Below the pieces are notes generated by a model, which ran no database searches, had not been told where the DNA came from, and was given only the letters and a program-made list of their open reading frames with translations. Position numbers and translations under genes: made by a program. Below, piece after piece: positions 27,801 to 34,961 of a DNA stretch of 64,000 nt. The stretch is from Rhodococcus_F sp040656415. Lineage in GTDB: Bacteria > Actinomycetota > Actinomycetes > Mycobacteriales > Mycobacteriaceae. Numbering within the stretch: the stretch's first letter is position 1; each line of letters begins with the position of its first letter. The stretch is from the NCBI RefSeq assembly GCF_040656415.1, contig NZ_JBFAMC010000005.1, positions 223,505 to 287,504 of the forward strand, in the 5' to 3' direction.

Positions 27801-30800
27801 ACAACGAATCTTCGGTCTTCGCCATCCCGAGTACGGCGAAGACGGCAGGCCAGCAGGCGCCGACGATCACATCCGGGACAGCTTTTCCACTGACGCTCAG
27901 TGTCGTGGGCAGACCCGAACCGGTTACACCCGCATGGTCAGCGGCCAGGTCCGGCCTCCACGCGAGGTTGAGGCGCGCCACGCCGCCCTTGACGGTAGGC
28001 AGTTCCTGTCCGGCCGCAACCGCGAGCAGTGCCGACATCGACTGTTCCGCATCGGACTCTGTGACTATCGGAGCACCACCATCGGCGACGGATGCGGGCA
28101 CGGTGATCCGGATGCTCACCGACTTTCCTGCCACAAGTGGGACGGTGAGCAGCACGTGCTCGTCGTCGGCGACGGTAAGTTCGGCGCCGGTAGTTTCGTG
28201 GAACGCCTTGGTCTCGGACTCGACCGACCACTTGTCGAGGTCACCGAGTCGTCGGACCGGGCTCTGGGTCAGACGTGTAGCCCACGTGATGTCGGGCGCG
28301 CACAGAACCGCGTCGATGAGGCTGTGAGCGACGTCCCGATGCCGCCGACCGTGCAAGGCAACCGGCGTTGCGCCATCGGCGAGCAGTTCGTCATAGGTCG
28401 CCTGCTCGAAGCGGTCGAGCAACTCACCGACCGGTTCGTCGACTCGGGTGATACCCGCGACGGAGACGGTGCCCGGGATGACACAGACCTGGTCCGCACC
28501 ATAGCGGGGGTCGTGCGCCTGCCACAGCGAGTCCGAGCGCCACCAGCGGCGGACGTCACCGTCCACGACGGGCACGAAGTTGACCGGCTTGCCGGGTGTC
28601 TTGCACAAAGACACGAAGAACGACACATCCGCGGGATGCAGCGCGGTGGTGGCGAAGTCGGGATACTGCCCTTGCAGCGCGCAGATCGCGGCCTCGGGCC
28701 GCTCGAGGATCGAGGTGTCCGCGAACAAGGTGGGGATCGCTCCCCGGTCGACCGGGTGCAGACGCGACTCTGTGCGCTGAAGCATCTCACCGAATCGGTC
28801 GCGCCACGTTATATCGAGCCACGGGCTGGTGGTGGCCTCCCTGATGGCGTCCTGAAGGTCTGTGCCGCAGTCGAATTCCTTCGCAGCGTCGATTCCGACA
28901 GTCAGTTCGAGGTAACGGCGAAGCCACTGCTCATATGTCATCGTCTCGAGGTCGCCGAAGTACGGCTTGGCGGTGATGTTCAGTGCCGCAATGATCTCGT
29001 CGCGACGCTCGGCCACTGCCGCTGAATCGCCGGCGACCTCGTCGAGAAGTCGACCGGTGCGCGAGGCGGCATTGTCGATCTCGTGGATGTCGGCGCCGAG
29101 CTGGCTGCGGCCCGAGGCCATGCCGCCCTCGGCGGTGCCCGCTGCGACCCAGTCCGGGGTTCCGGGAGTGTCGACAAGTAGTTGCTTCACCTCCGGAGAG
29201 GTAGTGGCCTCGAGGGTGGCCATGGCTGCGGTGCCGACCAGGATGCCGTCGACGGGCATTGCGGGGAACCCTGCTTCGATCGACCAACGACCGGTCAGGT
29301 ATTCGGCCGCCCGTTCGGGAGTGCCGATGCCACCGCCGACGCAGATCACCAGGTTGGGCCGTGAACGCAGCTCCGAGTAGGTGTCCAGCAGAAGGTCGTC
29401 GAGGTCTTCCCACGAGTGGTGACCGCCGGCCCTACCACCCTCGATATGGACTATGACGGGGAACGAAGGAACCTCGTTGGCGATGCGAATGACGGAACGG
29501 ATCTGCGTGACCGTGCCCGGCTTGAAGACGATGTGCGTTATGCCGATCTCGGTTAGTTCCTCGATGAGCGCCACCGCGTCCTCGAGTTCCGGGATGCCGG
29601 CGGAGACCACGACGCCGTCGAAGGGGGCACCTGCCGTACGTGCCCGCTGAAGAAGGCGCTTGCCTCCTATCTGCAGCTTCCACAGGTAGGGGTCGAGGAA
29701 CAGTGAGTTGAACTGCGCTGCCCGGCCAGGCCCGAGCAGCGTCTTCAGTTCGGTGACCCGGTCCTCGAAGATTTGCTCGGTTACCTGTCCGCCACCTGCA
29801 AGTTCGGCCCAGTGGCCTGCGTTCGCGGCGGCTGCGACAATCTTCGCGTCCACGGTCGTCGGAGTCATACCGGCGAGAAGGATCGGCGAACGACCGGTCA
29901 GCTTCGTGAACGCGGTCTCGACTCCGACGCGGCCTCCGGGAAGTGTCACCGGCTTCGGAAGGAACTCGGTCCATGCCGCCGGAACCTCGGGGGTGGCGCC
30001 GGGGGTGAGCAGGTTCCGCTGACCACCGCGAGTAGCCGCCGGGACGATTCCGACACCCCGGCCGCGCACACTTGCAGAGGTCATACGAGTGAGGATGTCC
30101 TCGGGACCGAGGTCCAGGATCCATGCGGCCCCATCATCGATGGCGCCGTCGACCGCGCCGACCCAGTCGACCGGTTCGACCAGTGTGCCGCTCGTGAGGA
30201 TACGAGCCTTCTCCTCGTCGAGACCACACCGCGCAGCCCACCGACCAACGATGTCGATCGTCTCGGCAAGAGCGGGATGGTGAAATCCGATTTCCACCGC
30301 CAATGCCTCGAAGACCGGCGAGAAGACCGAGCCACCACGTTTCTTGGCATCGCGCTCGCGGGCCTCGTCGGCCGCAATCTGCTCGCAGCGTTGCTGCACG
30401 CGCGCCAGCTGGGTCGGCGGGCCGGACAGCACTACCCGTCGACGGGCGTTGCGGATGCTGAGGACGGCTGCACGCTCAGGGTCGAGGCCCTCCGCGAGTT
30501 CGTCGACGATCTGACGAAGACGCTCCGGATCGACATTGGAGACCGCAAGCATGGGGGTCGAGTCCGCCGCGGAGATCACACCGCGGCGGCGCCCCACCAG
30601 CCCGGCGGCAGCACCGATCAACTGAGCAAGCGCAAGCAGTTCACCGTCCTTCTCGCCCGAGTAAGCTACTGCTTCTGCAGCGAGCAGCCCCTGCGAGTGG
30701 CCTATCACCGACACGGGAGCCGTGACCGCGGGATCGAGGCCCTGTGCTGTCAGTGCACGCAGCGCGGCAATCTGGGTGAGAAAGACGCCGGGTAGCGACA

Positions 30801-31197
30801 CCGCCGCCGAGGTGAGCGCCGCGCCGGATGGGCCGGCAGCTGATGCACCGTCTTCTTTGTCGGTGAGTTCCTGCTCCAGGATCCACGCGATGGGATCGAA
30901 TCCGGCCGGCCTGACGACCAGCAGTTCCTGCGCCACGGGGGCCAGGCAAGCAGCAGCGTCGTTGACAATCTTGGTAAGTGTGGGTTCGAGGCCGTTGTCG
31001 CGGCTCAGTTCCTCGAGCGAATTCAGCCAGGGAGCTCCCTGACCACCGAAGGCCAGCGCGTAGGGCTCGCCCGCGTGTAGACGATCCGCAAGAGTCCCCC
31101 GCACAGACGACCGAGTGTCGCCCCGTTCTACGCCGACGTGCCGCGAACCCTTCGAATTCCTTCTGTTCCCCGCGGGTGTCGTGTCGTCAATCGTCAC
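21841..31197 (-). CDS. fas: type I fatty acid synthase
   Basis: 3118 residues, the size of mycobacterial FAS-I. Domain order follows the bacterial plan: acetyl transferase with GHSQG near residue 168; FMN enoyl reductase (HIVFKPGTVTQI, GGRAGGHHSWEDLDDLLLDT) around 520-620; dehydratase hot-dog SGDHNPIHTSDNAALLAGLG near 1257; malonyl/palmitoyl transferase LLAGHSVGEYNALAA with Ser about 1468; acyl carrier domain with the pantetheine site in DGVSSRRNQLLVDLGSE near 1840; ketoreductase VVTGASKGS near 2160; ketosynthase with Cys2759 in VAACATAAV and His in GHAKGGAAAFQL. It makes C16-C26 acyl-CoA used for phospholipids and mycolates. GTG 31197 has GGAGAGGA 7 nt upstream. Confidence 0.98.
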   Translation of the reverse strand: MTIDDTTPAGNRRNSKGSRHVGVERGDTRSSVRGTLADRLHAGEPYALAFGGQGAPWLNSLEELSRDNGLEPTLTKIVNDAAACLAPVAQELLVVRPAGFDPIAWILEQELTDKEDGASAAGPSGAALTSAAVSLPGVFLTQIAALRALTAQGLDPAVTAPVSVIGHSQGLLAAEAVAYSGEKDGELLALAQLIGAAAGLVGRRRGVISAADSTPMLAVSNVDPERLRQIVDELAEGLDPERAAVLSIRNARRRVVLSGPPTQLARVQQRCEQIAADEARERDAKKRGGSVFSPVFEALAVEIGFHHPALAETIDIVGRWAARCGLDEEKARILTSGTLVEPVDWVGAVDGAIDDGAAWILDLGPEDILTRMTSASVRGRGVGIVPAATRGGQRNLLTPGATPEVPAAWTEFLPKPVTLPGGRVGVETAFTKLTGRSPILLAGMTPTTVDAKIVAAAANAGHWAELAGGGQVTEQIFEDRVTELKTLLGPGRAAQFNSLFLDPYLWKLQIGGKRLLQRARTAGAPFDGVVVSAGIPELEDAVALIEELTEIGITHIVFKPGTVTQIRSVIRIANEVPSFPVIVHIEGGRAGGHHSWEDLDDLLLDTYSELRSRPNLVICVGGGIGTPERAAEYLTGRWSIEAGFPAMPVDGILVGTAAMATLEATTSPEVKQLLVDTPGTPDWVAAGTAEGGMASGRSQLGADIHEIDNAASRTGRLLDEVAGDSAAVAERRDEIIAALNITAKPYFGDLETMTYEQWLRRYLELTVGIDAAKEFDCGTDLQDAIREATTSPWLDITWRDRFGEMLQRTESRLHPVDRGAIPTLFADTSILERPEAAICALQGQYPDFATTALHPADVSFFVSLCKTPGKPVNFVPVVDGDVRRWWRSDSLWQAHDPRYGADQVCVIPGTVSVAGITRVDEPVGELLDRFEQATYDELLADGATPVALHGRRHRDVAHSLIDAVLCAPDITWATRLTQSPVRRLGDLDKWSVESETKAFHETTGAELTVADDEHVLLTVPLVAGKSVSIRITVPASVADGGAPIVTESDAEQSMSALLAVAAGQELPTVKGGVARLNLAWRPDLAADHAGVTGSGLPTTLSVSGKAVPDVIVGACWPAVFAVLGMAKTEDSLSVIEGMLDLVHLDHSVEFVGELPAETSILVVKAAVASVVDTDLGRVVEVKVEVGAMLGEGLDAPAVATLAERFAIRGRTGKGELPDPARAGGSLSDETIDTPRRRRRDTTIVAPRDMGSFAQVSGDHNPIHTSDNAALLAGLGSPIVHGMWLSAAAQQVVTSVDRTETRTPPRRLTAWTARFLGMVRPGAEIDVRVDRVAVDRGAEIVEVGCRINGDLVMVATGRTAAPRTAYAFPGQGIQRAGMGLDARSRSKAAREIWDRADKHTRKALGFSILAVVRDNPTVVKARGVEYKHPDGVLHLTQFTQVAMATLGVAQVAELRESGAFVEGALLAGHSVGEYNALAAVAGVLPLEAVLEVVFQRGSAMHALVPRDEAGRSDYRMAAIRPSQIGLSDDDVIAFVAAVAEQTGEFLQVVNLNLRGSQYVIAGTVAGLDALEKEIDTRREAFGGKRAYIQVPGIDVPFHSTVLRNGVDDFRGRLEELLPQEIDPAILVGRYIPNLVPKPFSLEREFVQEIADLVPSKPLENVLEEFDSWANNPVELTRLLLIELLAWQFASPVRWIETQDLLFADESDGGLGVERFVEIGLGAVPTVANLATQTLKLPDRFGHPVEVLNIEREASVVYATDVDPAPTEEDEAGEAPDNGTAPEAPALAPAVPSAPVAAASGGPRPDDIAFKAADATEVLISLWTKLRPDQIGPADTIEALCDGVSSRRNQLLVDLGSELSLGAIDGAADADMRSLAGTVDSLARTYKPFGPVLSDSITDHLRKVFGPSGRRPTAVADRVKKVWELGDGWAHHVTAEVALGTRDGSSIRGGELGGLAGGGLADGAAVDAIIDGAVASVAARRGISVSLPSAGGGGGGTVDAAALDEFTAHITGRDGVLASAARLVLEQLGLADETATTLQPTDTELIDLVSAELGSDWPRLVAPVFDGAKAVLLDDRWATAREDLARMWIRSGEAEGDAVPVSSEPLGVESFEGAGKSVAAHAQWWQARAIHEGRTTLADTYVRIAEAAVATDDATGEWADEVAVVTGASKGSIAAAVVGELLAGGATVFATTSRLDDERLHFYRDLYRSHARAGAALWVVPANMASYTDIDALIAWIGDAQYETAGGAKKLVKEAATPTLLFPFAAPRVAGDLADAGARAEMEMRVLLWSVERLIGGLGKIGYDRDVDTHLHVVLPGSPNRGLFGGDGAYGEAKAALDAIVARWKAERSWAERVTLVHALIGWVRGTGLMGGNDPLVEAVESAGVRTWSTREMATELLQWCEPEARRLASTDPLAADLTGGLAQANLDLPTLAKQAQQAAAVDVGDDSAAESDTIAALPAPPRLAESVATHWPEVTAAPEDLVVIVGAGELGPFGSARTRFEMEVDEELSAAGVLELAWNTGLVVWESTPAPGWYDTESGELVPEAEIADRYHDTVVERCGIRRYEDDGAMVENTSPLLTSVFLDKDLSFVVSSEAEALSFVEADPENTVATQVPDSGDWQVTRRAGTEIRVPRKMKLSRSVGGQIPAGFDVTKWGIPADMAESVDRVGLWNIVATVDAFLTGGFTPSELLRWVHPSLVANTQGTGMGGMTSMRSLYVDTLLGESRPNDILQEALPNVIAAHVVQSYVGGYGAMVHPVAACATAAVSVEEGVDKIKLGKAQLVVAGGFDDLGIEGIVGFGDMSATADTDDMRTKGIDDRRFSRANDRRRGGFVESQGGGTVLLARGDLALEMGLPVLGVVAYANSFADGVHTSIPAPGIGALGAGRGGVDSELARSLGKLGVSSDDISVISKHDTSTAANDPNESELHERLASALGRSEGAPLFVISQKSLTGHAKGGAAAFQLIGLCQVLAQGVVPPNRSLDCVDEKMSEYEHLVWAREPLRFGEHLPLRAGLLTSLGFGHVSGMIAVVHPQAFVEAIPSGVRAAYLEQAGQRTLEGQRRLARAMCGGGSLFERPADRRFGGDDVPASASRQLEADVLLTETARLGEGDVYSSGLPGCK

Positions 31198-31364
31198 GCA
31201 TGTGTCCTCTCCTGATCCCCTGATCCGATGTGGGAATTGCCTCCCCCCTGGTCAGGGGTGGGATATGTCATGTCTTCCGCCCTCGGCACGCTGATCGGAC
31301 ACGTTGGATCCCGTCAGCTCTCGATGGCTGTTCAAGGTTGACACAGAATTATGAGGATTTACTC

Positions 31365-31550
31365 ATGTTCGTGGCTCCACCCGGGCTTTCCGGCTGCATA
31401 TCCGGGGAAAATCCCGTGATGTCACTCACAAGTTTCACCAAATGTGACTGGCGAGTAGACCGCGTCCTCGCTGGACTCGAGCGGTGCGTGGACGTCCAAG
31501 AACCTGAGGAAAGCCTCATTTTTATCGTTATCAATTTGTTACCCGCTTGA
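31365..31550 (+). CDS. possible 61-residue ORF antisense to the fas leader
   Basis: ATG 31365 has AGGA at 7 nt spacing, downstream of TTGACA (31338-31343). The peptide (MFVAPPGLSGCISGENPVM...) has three cysteines, no signal peptide, and matches no family I know. A terminator-like hairpin with a T-run (31505-31523) lies inside its 3' third, which argues against it and for a short non-coding transcript. Confidence 0.25.
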   Translation: MFVAPPGLSGCISGENPVMSLTSFTKCDWRVDRVLAGLERCVDVQEPEESLIFIVINLLPA

Positions 31551-31654
31551 CGTACTTTGCTGCCCGTGCATCGGCTCCTCGGGCCGCGCATTCCCGCAAC
31601 TCCTGTTCTGAGCATCAGTGGGTGTGACCCGGCGCGCCGGAACTCGGCCCACGA

Positions 31655-31683
31655 TTGGCGCCGTCTCGGCCGTGGCGTAACCT
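31655..31683 (+). promoter_or_regulatory. probable tRNA-Leu promoter
   Basis: TTGGCG (31655-31660) and TAACCT (31678-31683), 17 nt apart, end 10 nt before the tRNA. Confidence 0.45.
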
Positions 31684-31693
31684 GTTCCCTCGC

Positions 31694-31777
31694 GCGCGAG
31701 TGGCGTAATTGGCAGCCGCGCCAGGTTTAGGTCCTGGTGTCCGAGAGGACGTGGGGGTTCGAGTCCCCCCTCGCGCA
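31694..31777 (+). tRNA. tRNA-Leu (TAG)
   Basis: 84 bases with the long variable arm of leucine tRNAs (GTGTCCGAGAGGACGT). Acceptor GCGCGAG (31694-31700) pairs with CTCGCGC (31770-31776), and A31777 is the leucine discriminator. Anticodon stem CCAGG/CCTGG with loop TTTAGGT gives anticodon TAG at 31728-31730. It sits at the junction of the two synteny blocks. Confidence 0.97.
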
Positions 31778-31785
31778 CTCTTGAT

Positions 31786-31803
31786 CCCTGCGATCTCGCA
31801 GGG
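31786..31803 (+). terminator. hairpin after tRNA-Leu
   Basis: CCCTGCGA-TC-TCGCAGGG forms a perfect 8-bp stem with a 2-nt loop, 8 bases past the tRNA. No T-run follows. Confidence 0.55.
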
Positions 31804-31872
31804 GCTGTGACCATCGCCATAGCGTCGATCTGCTCCTAGCAGCGCATTCGGCGATTCAGGTACCGTCTCTAC

Positions 31873-32289
31873 GTGCCCGGAAACCACAAGCAACGTCGCC
31901 CCGCACTGATTCTGCTGGTGGCCGTCGGCGCCGCGGGATGTCTGGCACTCGGTTGGTGGCAGTGGACTCGATTCGAGGCGGTAGGGGGAACCGGACAGAA
32001 TCTCGGCTACGCCTTCCAGTGGCCACTGTTCGCGGCGTTCCTCATTTACGCATACCGGCGGTTCGTGCAGCTCGAGGGCGCGAAACTCGACGAGGCCGAA
32101 CCGGAGAATTCGGCCGAAGCACCAACCGCTCCGACCGCACCGCACGAGATTCCGGCCGACCTCCTTCCCGCTCGCCCCACGGTGGTCGAAGACACTGATC
32201 CCGACGACCTGGAGAGCCGGCAAATTTCGCAGTACAACGAGTATCTCGCCGAGTTGTCCGCTCGCGAGAGCGATAGGAGTTCCACGTGA
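31873..32289 (+). CDS. small membrane protein of unknown function
   Basis: 138 residues: a helix at 11-32, the conserved-looking segment GWWQWTRFEAVGGTGQNLGYAFQWPLF, a second helix, then an acidic, proline-rich cytoplasmic tail of about 75 residues. GTG 31873 lies exactly 6 nt after TACCGT (31861-31866), so it appears leaderless. It overlaps the DUF3817 gene by 4 bases. Proteins with this WQWxRFE...AFQWPLF pattern are common in Corynebacteriales; the position corresponds to Rv1343c. Function unknown. Confidence 0.75.
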   Translation: MPGNHKQRRPALILLVAVGAAGCLALGWWQWTRFEAVGGTGQNLGYAFQWPLFAAFLIYAYRRFVQLEGAKLDEAEPENSAEAPTAPTAPHEIPADLLPARPTVVEDTDPDDLESRQISQYNEYLAELSARESDRSST

Positions 32290-32651
32290 GCACTGGCCAA
32301 GACGAGAAGACCGCCAGTCCCGTAGTAGACACCGCGAAGCAGCAAAAGGTCGCCCCCGCGCTCCTTCGCTACCGCATCCTCGCCTACGCCACCGGCGTGT
32401 GGTTGCTGGTCCTCACCGCTGAGATGGTCGCAAAGTACATCTTCGGGGTCGACAACCTCCCCAGCTGGATCGCAGTGGTCCACGGCTGGGTGTATTTCGT
32501 CTACCTGCTGGTGACTTTGGACCTGGCAGTGAAGGTGCGGTGGCCTGCGGGCCGAACCGTCGGAACCCTTCTCGCAGGGACCATCCCGTTCCTGTCCTTC
32601 TACGTCGAGCACCAGCGGACCAAACAGGTTCGATACGCGTTCGGCCGTTAA
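32286..32651 (+). CDS. DUF3817 membrane protein
   Basis: 121 residues and three predicted membrane helices. The DUF3817 core is recognisable: LLRYRILAYATGVWLLVLTAE, VVHGWVYFVYLLVTLDLAVKVRW, GTLLAGTIPFLSFYVEHQR. GTG 32286 overlaps the upstream gene by 4 bases (coupled translation). It corresponds to Rv1342c. A second DUF3817 gene lies at 57.5-57.9 kb in this window. Function unknown. It converges with rdgB. Confidence 0.88.
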   Translation: MSTGQDEKTASPVVDTAKQQKVAPALLRYRILAYATGVWLLVLTAEMVAKYIFGVDNLPSWIAVVHGWVYFVYLLVTLDLAVKVRWPAGRTVGTLLAGTIPFLSFYVEHQRTKQVRYAFGR

Positions 32652-32670
32652 CCGAGCCTGTCGTCAACGG

Positions 32671-33288
32671 TCAGCGGTCGGTAAGCGCCGCGAGCACCGG
32701 AACGAGTTGGGCCAGGGCGCGTCCTCGATGTGAGGACGCGTCTTTTTCTTGCGGCGAGAGCTGCGCAGCCGAGCGGCTGTCGGACTCCGGCACGAAGATC
32801 GGGTCGTAACCAAACCCTCCGTCACCGATCGGCTCACGGGCGATCGTGCCGCGCCACTCACCCCGCACCACCGACGAGTCACCGCCGGGGACCACTAGAG
32901 CGCACGCCGAGACGAAAGTCGCTCCCCTCCTGCCGTCGGCCACATCCCTGATCTGCGCCAGAACCAATGAGGTGTTGGCGGGATCGTCGCCGTGCACACC
33001 CGACCATCGAGCGGACAGGACGCCCGGCATGCTGTTCAGTGCGTCTACTTCGAGTCCGGAATCATCAGCGACGCAGGGCAATCCGGTTGCTTCGGCACCA
33101 TCGCGCGCCTTGGCCAGAGCATTCTCCTCGAATGTCGCGCCGGTTTCCGGGGCCTCAGGATATTCCGGCACCGAATCGAGCCCGACCAATTCGATACCCT
33201 CGACCCCCTCGGACTCGAGTACTCGATGCAACTCACGAAGCTTCTTCGCGTTGCGACTGGCCACCAGCACTCGCACTGCCTTCGGCAC
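32671..33288 (-). CDS. rdgB: XTP/dITP diphosphatase (Ham1/RdgB)
   Basis: 205 residues. Removes non-canonical purine nucleotides (ITP, XTP, dITP) by releasing pyrophosphate. The N-terminal substrate loop VLVASRNAKKLREL, ETGATFEENALAKA, CVADDSGLEVDAL and GDGGFGYDPIFVP are the family motifs. GTG 33288 is chosen because GGAGG, in the end of rph, lies 8 nt upstream; GTG 33276 is possible. It begins 4 bases after the rph stop, in the same operon. Corresponds to Rv1341. Confidence 0.93.
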   Translation of the reverse strand: MPKAVRVLVASRNAKKLRELHRVLESEGVEGIELVGLDSVPEYPEAPETGATFEENALAKARDGAEATGLPCVADDSGLEVDALNSMPGVLSARWSGVHGDDPANTSLVLAQIRDVADGRRGATFVSACALVVPGGDSSVVRGEWRGTIAREPIGDGGFGYDPIFVPESDSRSAAQLSPQEKDASSHRGRALAQLVPVLAALTDR

Positions 33289-33292
33289 CGAA

Positions 33293-34081
33293 CTAGCCTC
33301 CGAACTTCTTCCGCGGCGCCTCCGGAACCTCCGGCTCCGGCAGACCACCCGGGTAGGGAAGCTCGAGCGCGGCCTTCTGGATCTCGAAGAGACGCTCACA
33401 GCCGGCCAATGACGAATCCAGGAGTCTGTCGAGTGTGCTCCGGGGAAACGTCGCCCCCTCACCGGTGCCTTGGATCTCGACGAGAGTACCCGTGTCGGTG
33501 GCCACCACATTCATGTCGACCTCGGCCCGAGAATCCTCCTCGTACTGCAAGTCGAGGCGCACGCGGCCATCGACCACGCCGACACTCACCGCGGCTATAG
33601 CGCAGGAAATCGGCTGAGGGTCTGTGAGGCGGCCGGCGGCGCGAAGGTACGTCACCGCGTCCACCAGAGCGACGTACGCGCCGGTGATGGCGGCGGTACG
33701 AGTTCCGCCATCAGCCTGCAGGACATCACAATCGAGGGAGATCGTGTTCTCGCCGATCGCAGCGAGATCTATGCACGCTCGCAGAGAACGGCCGACCAGT
33801 CGGCTGATCTCCTGGGTTCGTCCCCCTACCTTGCCCTTGACCGATTCGCGTCCACTACGGGTATGGGTCGCGGCGGGCAGCATCGCGTATTCCGCTGTCA
33901 GCCAGCCGAGCCCGGAGCCTTGACGCCAACGGGGAACACCCTCCTCGACACTGGCCGTGCACATCACCCTGGTATTTCCGAATTCCACCAACACCGAGCC
34001 CGCAGGGTGTGTGGTGAAGCCCCGGGTGATCTTGACCTCGCGGAGTTCGTCGTCCGTCCTACCGTCTTCTCGTGTGGTCAC
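33293..34081 (-). CDS. rph: ribonuclease PH
   Basis: 262 residues. Phosphorolytic 3'-5' exoribonuclease that trims tRNA and other 3' ends. Family motifs: REDGRTDDELREVKITRGF, HPAGSVLVEFGNTRVMCTASVEEGVPRW, SRLVGRSLRACIDL, CDVLQADGGTRTAAITGAYVAL and EEDSRAEVDMNVVATD. Two adjacent GTG codons (34084, 34081) precede TTREDGR. I chose 34081 since it lies 7 nt after TAGGCT, in keeping with the leaderless pattern here. It heads a pair with rdgB. Corresponds to Rv1340. Confidence 0.95.
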   Translation of the reverse strand: MTTREDGRTDDELREVKITRGFTTHPAGSVLVEFGNTRVMCTASVEEGVPRWRQGSGLGWLTAEYAMLPAATHTRSGRESVKGKVGGRTQEISRLVGRSLRACIDLAAIGENTISLDCDVLQADGGTRTAAITGAYVALVDAVTYLRAAGRLTDPQPISCAIAAVSVGVVDGRVRLDLQYEEDSRAEVDMNVVATDTGTLVEIQGTGEGATFPRSTLDRLLDSSLAGCERLFEIQKAALELPYPGGLPEPEVPEAPRKKFGG

Positions 34082-34125
34082 CACCGAGAGCCTAGTCGCC
34101 CGCCTCGAGGTCCGCCCACACGCCT

Positions 34126-34893
34126 TCAGATGGTGTAGACGCCCCCGGGGGAGACCGCATGGACCGGACCGGAGAACTCGGCTTTGGCCTCGGCGATGAC
34201 GTCTTCACGCGACGTCCACGGCGGAATGTGGGTGAGCAGCAGTTCACCGACACCAGCGCGGTGCGCAACCTGACCGGCTTCCGTACCGGAGAGGTGGATG
34301 CCCTTCGGACGATCCTGGCTGTGCGTCCACGATGCTTCTGCAAGCAGCACGTCGGCACCGCGGGACAGTTCGATGACCTCGTCGCACATACCCGTGTCAC
34401 CGGTATAGGCGAGGGAGCGCCCAGCGCTGTCGGTCAAGCGCAGGCCATAGGCCTCGGGTGGATGATTCACCCGACGCGCGACGATCGTGAGGTCACCGAA
34501 CGTCACTGACTCTCCGTCCGTCCAATTGCGCACGTCGATCGTGTCGGAGATGTCATCCACGTCGGCCTCGCATTCGGCGGAGGCAACACCTATCCGGTGG
34601 GCGGTGTCTGAAGGACCGTAGACGAGTGCGCGACCGGTCGGAGGGTGTGGGTGATAGCGACGCCACACCAGCAGACCGGGCAGGTCCAGGCAATGGTCGG
34701 CGTGCAGATGGCTGAGGAAGATCGAGACCTTGCCGGGGTCGGCGAATCGTTGCAGCGCACCGAGGACGCCCGGTCCGAAGTCGAGGACCACCGGCGGTGT
34801 TTCCGGCGCGGTCAGCAGGTAGCCCGATGCCGGTGAATCCGGTCCGGAGACGCTGCCTGAACACCCCAGGACGGTAATGCGCATACTCGTCAT
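34126..34893 (-). CDS. metallo-beta-lactamase-fold phosphodiesterase (Rv1339-like)
   Basis: 255 residues. Metal site HLHADHCLDLPG with further ligands in YTGDTGMCDEV and HIPPWTSRED. Starts MTSMRITVLGCSGSVSGPDSPASGYLL; an internal ATG at 34884 is also possible. The M. tuberculosis orthologue Rv1339 is reported as an atypical cAMP phosphodiesterase. Family relatives include RNase Z-like enzymes, but the RNase Z exosite is absent. In M. tuberculosis murI separates this gene from the rhomboid gene; here only 68 bases do. Confidence 0.82.
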   Translation of the reverse strand: MTSMRITVLGCSGSVSGPDSPASGYLLTAPETPPVVLDFGPGVLGALQRFADPGKVSIFLSHLHADHCLDLPGLLVWRRYHPHPPTGRALVYGPSDTAHRIGVASAECEADVDDISDTIDVRNWTDGESVTFGDLTIVARRVNHPPEAYGLRLTDSAGRSLAYTGDTGMCDEVIELSRGADVLLAEASWTHSQDRPKGIHLSGTEAGQVAHRAGVGELLLTHIPPWTSREDVIAEAKAEFSGPVHAVSPGGVYTI

Positions 34894-34961
34894 GCTGCCA
34901 CGGCGACCCGATTTGGAAAAAGCTGCCGCCGGATTCGGCGCGTCGACCGCATCGCGCGGTA

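Larger units (their letters stand above)
31198..31693. promoter_or_regulatory. fas upstream region up to tRNA-Leu
   Basis: About 500 bases. It contains CCCCTG-GT-CAGGGG (31245-31258), a hairpin in the fas leader, and a tandem CCTGATCCC/CCTGATCCG at 31211-31228 next to the ribosome-binding site. CATAAT on the minus strand (31348-31353) is the best -10 candidate for fas, without a matching -35. TTGACA occurs on the plus strand at 31338. TGAGG-AAAG-CCTCA-TTTTT (31505-31523) is a small plus-strand terminator-like hairpin. FasR binding to fas promoters is known in mycobacteria, but I cannot place its box here. Confidence 0.5.

Noticed and set aside
26698..29025. A 775-codon plus-strand open frame antisense to fas
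   Set aside because: Lies wholly within the FAS-I gene on the opposite strand; FAS-I domain motifs are continuous through it.
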